A stretch of DNA of 10,247 bases from the NCBI GenBank assembly GCA_029268165.1, contig JAJUGM010000091.1, positions 1 through 10,247 on the forward strand, in the 5' to 3' direction. Of this stretch, positions 7,224-10,247 are shown piece after piece (the first letter of the stretch is position 1; every line of letters begins with the position of its first letter). Position numbers and translations under genes: made by a program. The notes beneath the pieces are model-generated. The model was not told where the DNA came from. It did no database searches and worked only from the letters and a program-made list of their open reading frames with translations. This stretch comes from Bacteroidota bacterium (lineage in GTDB: Bacteria; Bacteroidota; Bacteroidia; Bacteroidales; UBA10428).

Positions 7224-8900
7224 ATGTTTAAAGGACATCCGCGCGGGCTGGTTGTTGCTTCGCTGGCCAATATGGGCGAAAGGTTCGGGTTTTATACCAT
7301 GTATGCCATATTTGTTTTGTTTATCCAGGCCAAATATGGTTTTGATACATCAAAAACAAGTTTAATTTGGAGTATCTTTTTATTTGCTGTTTACTTTTTG
7401 CCTCTGGCCGGAGGAATCATTGCTGACAAGTGGCTGGGATATGGGCGTACGATTACTACAGGCATTGTTGTTATGTTTGCAGGTTATCTTATGCTGGCTA
7501 TACCCATGAGGGGAGATACAAGCGTGTGGGTAGTCATTACAGCATTGTTTGTTATAGCCTTTGGCACAGGTTTGTTTAAGGGCAATCTGCAGGCCCTTGT
7601 AGGGAACCTTTATGATGACCCTCAGTACAGCTCCAGGCGTGATGCGGCGTTTACCATTTTTTATATGTGCATTAATATTGGAGCTATGTTTGCCCCAACT
7701 GCTGCCGAAGCAATGAATAATTTTATCCTGTCGGGTTCAGGTTATACTTATGATGCCAGAATACCTGCACTTGCGCATAAATTCCTGGAAGGCCGGCTTG
7801 AAAATACGGCTGATTTACTGGCAATTGCCCAATTGCAGGACGCTTCTATAACCATTGAAAAACTGGGTAGTTTTGCCGAAAATTATATCAATGTATTGAG
7901 CAAATCCTATCACTTTGGTTTTGGGGTAGCTTGTCTTAGCCTTATAATATCTTCTCTTATTTTTCTTGGATTCAAAAAATTTTACAAGCATGCTGATTTC
8001 ACTGAAAAACAAAAAGCAGCCCATGCCCAGATGAAGGATCAGGTTGTGGAGCTTTCAGCCGAAGAAACCCGGAAAAGAATTCTTGCACTGATTCTTGTTT
8101 TTATTGTGGTTATTTTCTTCTGGATGTCATTCCACCAAAACGGCTTAACCATGACCTACTTTGCCAGGGATTATACCGTGCCGTCAGTTGGCAGGTTCAC
8201 TAACCTTTGGTTTGATTTGTTTACGCTGCTGCCCATTTTTCTGGCAGTAGTCGGTTTGGTTTTGGCTTTTCGCAAAACCTCAGAACTAAAAACAAGGCTT
8301 GCAGGGGCAGTGATGACTATTGTATTTGCAGGCATTGCATATTACCGCTTCAGCAAATTTCATGATGTTAACCCCTTTACTCCGCAGAAGTTTCAGCATT
8401 TTAATCCTTTCTTTATCGTTGCCCTCACCCCGGTAATTCTGGGTATTTTTGGCTGGCTGAGAAACAAAGGGAAAGAGCCTTCATCGCCAAAGAAAATTGG
8501 CATTGGTATGGTTCTTACAGCCGTTGGTTTTATAGTGCTTATCATAGCCTCAATCGGGCTTCCTTCGCCTGATTCACTGGGAGAAACCGTATCAGATGTG
8601 CTTGTTTCGCCTTACTGGCTGATATCCACTTACTTTATACTTACTATTGCTGAATTGTTTTTAAGTCCCATAGGCATCTCATTTGTGTCTAAAGTATCGC
8701 CGCCCAAATATAAAGGCTTAATGCAGGGGGGATGGCTGGCCGCAACATCAGCAGGCAATTTACTTGTTGGTGTAATGGGGATGCTCTGGACAGTTGTTCC
8801 ACTGGCTGTTTTCTGGACTATCCTGGTTGTATGCTGCCTGCTGTCGGCTTCTTTTATCTTTTTTATGCTGAAAAGGCTCGAAAGAGCCACTGGAAATTAA
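7224..8900 (+). CDS. POT/PTR2-family (MFS) di- and tripeptide transporter
   Basis: This 558-residue polytopic inner-membrane protein belongs to the proton-coupled oligopeptide transporter family, which imports di- and tripeptides. Family marks are NMGERFGFYTMY (16-27, the ExxERFxYY motif), the MFS loop GGIIADKWLGYGRT (63-76), GTGLFKGN (114-121, with the conserved TM4 lysine K119), the PTR2 signature FYMCINIGAMFAP (146-158), FFWMSFHQNG (298-307) and IAELFLSPIG (475-484, keeping TM10 Glu477). Two features differ from textbook members: the first Glu of ExxERF is Asn16, and the usual FEQ of TM7 is FHQ (303-305). A hydrophilic stretch at about 168-225 between membrane segments is longer than in short POTs. 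The start MFKGHPRGL is typical of Bacteroidota homologues. It stands alone with its own promoter box. The substrate class is inferred from the family, and proton coupling is less certain because of Asn16. Confidence 0.92.
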   Translation: MFKGHPRGLVVASLANMGERFGFYTMYAIFVLFIQAKYGFDTSKTSLIWSIFLFAVYFLPLAGGIIADKWLGYGRTITTGIVVMFAGYLMLAIPMRGDTSVWVVITALFVIAFGTGLFKGNLQALVGNLYDDPQYSSRRDAAFTIFYMCINIGAMFAPTAAEAMNNFILSGSGYTYDARIPALAHKFLEGRLENTADLLAIAQLQDASITIEKLGSFAENYINVLSKSYHFGFGVACLSLIISSLIFLGFKKFYKHADFTEKQKAAHAQMKDQVVELSAEETRKRILALILVFIVVIFFWMSFHQNGLTMTYFARDYTVPSVGRFTNLWFDLFTLLPIFLAVVGLVLAFRKTSELKTRLAGAVMTIVFAGIAYYRFSKFHDVNPFTPQKFQHFNPFFIVALTPVILGIFGWLRNKGKEPSSPKKIGIGMVLTAVGFIVLIIASIGLPSPDSLGETVSDVLVSPYWLISTYFILTIAELFLSPIGISFVSKVSPPKYKGLMQGGWLAATSAGNLLVGVMGMLWTVVPLAVFWTILVVCCLLSASFIFFMLKRLERATGN

Positions 8901-9142
8901 TTGTTATTACTATTACAAGGAAATAATAAATTCGTCTTTCAATAATTAGAAATATATTAAGGTGTTAAAGGAATCTTTAATCAAAAAAAAAAGATTATCC
9001 ATATACTTTAACTATTAGTTAATAAAATTACATTTGTTAAGTTAGATTAATAATAATAATTTAGTCGTACTTTTTTTATTACAAAATAACTATTTGATTG
9101 TTTATCACATGTAATTTTTTATACAATTAAAACAAAAAGACT
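8901..9142 (+). other. Spacer before the secreted modular protein gene
   Basis: This is 242 bp of very AT-rich DNA with no credible gene. It holds a possible promoter (9007-9036), an inverted repeat TTAACT-ATT-AGTTAA (9008-9022), a short hairpin TTAAAG-GAAT-CTTTAA (8965-8980) and a run of ten As (8983-8992). I see no convincing intrinsic terminator for the peptide transporter gene. Confidence 0.4.
9007..9036 (+). promoter_or_regulatory. Candidate promoter for the secreted modular protein gene
   Basis: TACATTTG (9029-9036) matches the Bacteroidota -7 box TAnnTTTG. TTTA (9007-9010), 18 nt before it, is one base off the -33 TTTG. This would give a leader of about 100 nt before the ATG at 9143. 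A perfect 6-bp inverted repeat (9008-9022) overlaps the -33 side and could be an operator. In DNA this AT-rich, chance matches are plausible. Confidence 0.35.
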
Positions 9143-10247
9143 ATGAAAAAACTGCAACATTTAATTTTGAGAACTTTTATTCTATTTGTTATTTCTTTTT
9201 TTTGCAATAGTGTTGTTAATGGACAGGTTACATTCTTAAGTACTCCTGATTCTACAGCCATTGTGAATAAGGCTTACATTTATGATGTTGAGGTAAATGC
9301 CAATCCTCCTGAGGTTGTCTTTTCCTTCGCAAGCAAGCTTGAGGATATGCAAATTGACTCATCAACAGGAGTTATAACATGGACGCCTGTTAACGTTTAT
9401 CAGGGTGGAAAAGTAATAGTTAAAGCGTCGAATGACAGTGGTGATTATTATCAGGAATTTTATATATACATTGCTGATTCGGTTTCCTGCCCATCTCAGA
9501 TCATTTCTTACTGGGATATAGATAAATCAAGCGAAAACATTTATTTTGATCATATTGACACTAATGATGCCGTGTTTAGCGGAGATATACCTCCTGTTGT
9601 TAAAGATGGGTTATTGGGAAAATCACTTGAATTCGACCCTCAAGGTATAGCAAATACTTTTCTTCAGGTAGAAGATAAGGATCAATATGATTGGCTTTAT
9701 AATGATGATTTTTCTATTTCATTATGGTTTAAGAATAAAGCGCCGGTTTTTACAGAACAACCTGAAGTATTTGTTGGAAGAAGTATGGATCAGGGCTCCT
9801 GGTGGTTTGGCTGGGATAACTCATCTTTGTATGTCACAGCATATTTACAAGACAGAAGCGGCGATGATACAATAGCTATACGTGAAAAATCAATTGGCGA
9901 CACGTTATGGCATCATGCTGTTCTCGTATATGAAGGCAGCCAGACCGGTAATGACTATATCAGGCTTTATGTTGATAATACAGTAAAAACGACAACGACA
10001 GACTTTAATACCGGGCGTTTCGACGGAGATGGTTTTCTTACAATAGGATACTGGGACCAATTCGGTACTAATAAATATCCGTTTTCAGGAGAGCTTGATG
10101 ATATTGCAATATTTGACAGGGCTCTTTCTCCTTCAGAAGTCCTTGATATTTACAATAGCGGGAATGCAGGTATTCCGCTATGCAAGCCAAGTAATTTTAT
10201 ACCAGTAATTACTTCCCTTCCTGTTTTATCAGTAAATGAAGACAATC
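9143..10247 (+). CDS. Secreted modular protein with putative Ig (He_PIG-like) and LamG/ConA-like domains, 3' end missing
   Basis: From the ATG at 9143, 368 residues read without a stop to the right edge. Residues 1-27 form a Sec signal peptide (basic MKKLQHLILR, hydrophobic core, then VVNG before Gln28, a common cleavage context in Bacteroidota). Residues about 30-110 look like a putative Ig domain of the He_PIG type, with DSSTGVITWTPVNVYQGG at 72-89. Residues about 120-340 look like a Laminin G/concanavalin A-like domain: IISYWDID (120-127), FSISLWFKN (190-198), LWHHAVLVYEG (255-265), DYIRLYVDN (271-279) and GELDDIAIFDRALSPSEV (316-333). Cys116 and Cys347 flank this domain and may pair. Residues 353-368 (IPVITSLPVLSVNEDN) look like the start of another Ig-like repeat, so the full protein is probably much longer, perhaps with a C-terminal type IX sorting domain, which is not visible. 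Role is likely surface binding or adhesion, or carbohydrate recognition; this is inferred from domains only. Confidence 0.85.
   Translation, partial: MKKLQHLILRTFILFVISFFCNSVVNGQVTFLSTPDSTAIVNKAYIYDVEVNANPPEVVFSFASKLEDMQIDSSTGVITWTPVNVYQGGKVIVKASNDSGDYYQEFYIYIADSVSCPSQIISYWDIDKSSENIYFDHIDTNDAVFSGDIPPVVKDGLLGKSLEFDPQGIANTFLQVEDKDQYDWLYNDDFSISLWFKNKAPVFTEQPEVFVGRSMDQGSWWFGWDNSSLYVTAYLQDRSGDDTIAIREKSIGDTLWHHAVLVYEGSQTGNDYIRLYVDNTVKTTTTDFNTGRFDGDGFLTIGYWDQFGTNKYPFSGELDDIAIFDRALSPSEVLDIYNSGNAGIPLCKPSNFIPVITSLPVLSVNEDN

Noticed and set aside
8965..8992. Hairpin TTAAAG-GAAT-CTTTAA as terminator of the peptide transporter gene
   Set aside because: The stem is weak and followed by As, not Ts, on the plus strand, and no gene reads toward it on the minus strand.
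9687..9875. Short open frame of 62 codons inside the secreted protein gene
   Set aside because: The overlapping long frame from 9143 encodes recognisable signal peptide and LamG-like motifs; this is an out-of-frame shadow.

Overview
The window looks like chromosomal DNA from a member of the Bacteroidota, probably Bacteroidales or a close relative. It is AT-rich with AT-rich spacers and no obvious Shine-Dalgarno sequences. Upstream of several genes there are matches to the Bacteroidota -7 promoter box TAnnTTTG. The lineage is also suggested by two lipoproteins of the DUF4369 plus TlpA-like type, by an oligopeptide transporter with an NMGERFGFY start, and by a membrane pyrophosphatase that resembles the Na+/H+ type described from Bacteroides. 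No mobile element, CRISPR array, tRNA or rRNA was seen.

Layout, left to right. (1) 1-1471, minus: the first 490 residues of an amylo-alpha-1,6-glucosidase (glycogen debranching enzyme), running off the left edge. (2) 1653-4741, plus: a probable three-gene operon with two tandem paralogous lipoproteins, overlapping by 4 bp at ATGA, then an LpxH-type UDP-2,3-diacylglucosamine hydrolase that starts at TTG 12 nt later. (3) 4721-4754: a compact two-way terminator shared with the convergent gene. (4) 4778-6973, minus: the ion-pumping pyrophosphatase hppA. (5) 7224-8900, plus: a POT-family peptide transporter, divergent from hppA across a 250-bp spacer. (6) 9143-10247, plus: the N-terminal 368 residues of a secreted modular protein (signal peptide, Ig-like putative domain, LamG/ConA-like domain) that runs off the right edge.

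Most of this is housekeeping: glycogen breakdown, lipid A synthesis, pyrophosphate-driven ion pumping and peptide uptake. The least ordinary part is the lipoprotein pair. Both carry a C-terminal thioredoxin-like domain in which the CxxC active site is replaced (SNES in one, DEAS in the other), and neither has any cysteine besides the lipidated one. They therefore cannot be thiol oxidoreductases of the usual kind, yet they keep the rest of the fold and sit directly upstream of a lipid A gene. Other points of interest are a promoter that moves the start of the first lipoprotein 57 bases downstream, residues in HppA that match the published Na+,H+-PPase signature as I remember it, and loss of the first glutamate of the ExxERF motif in the peptide transporter.
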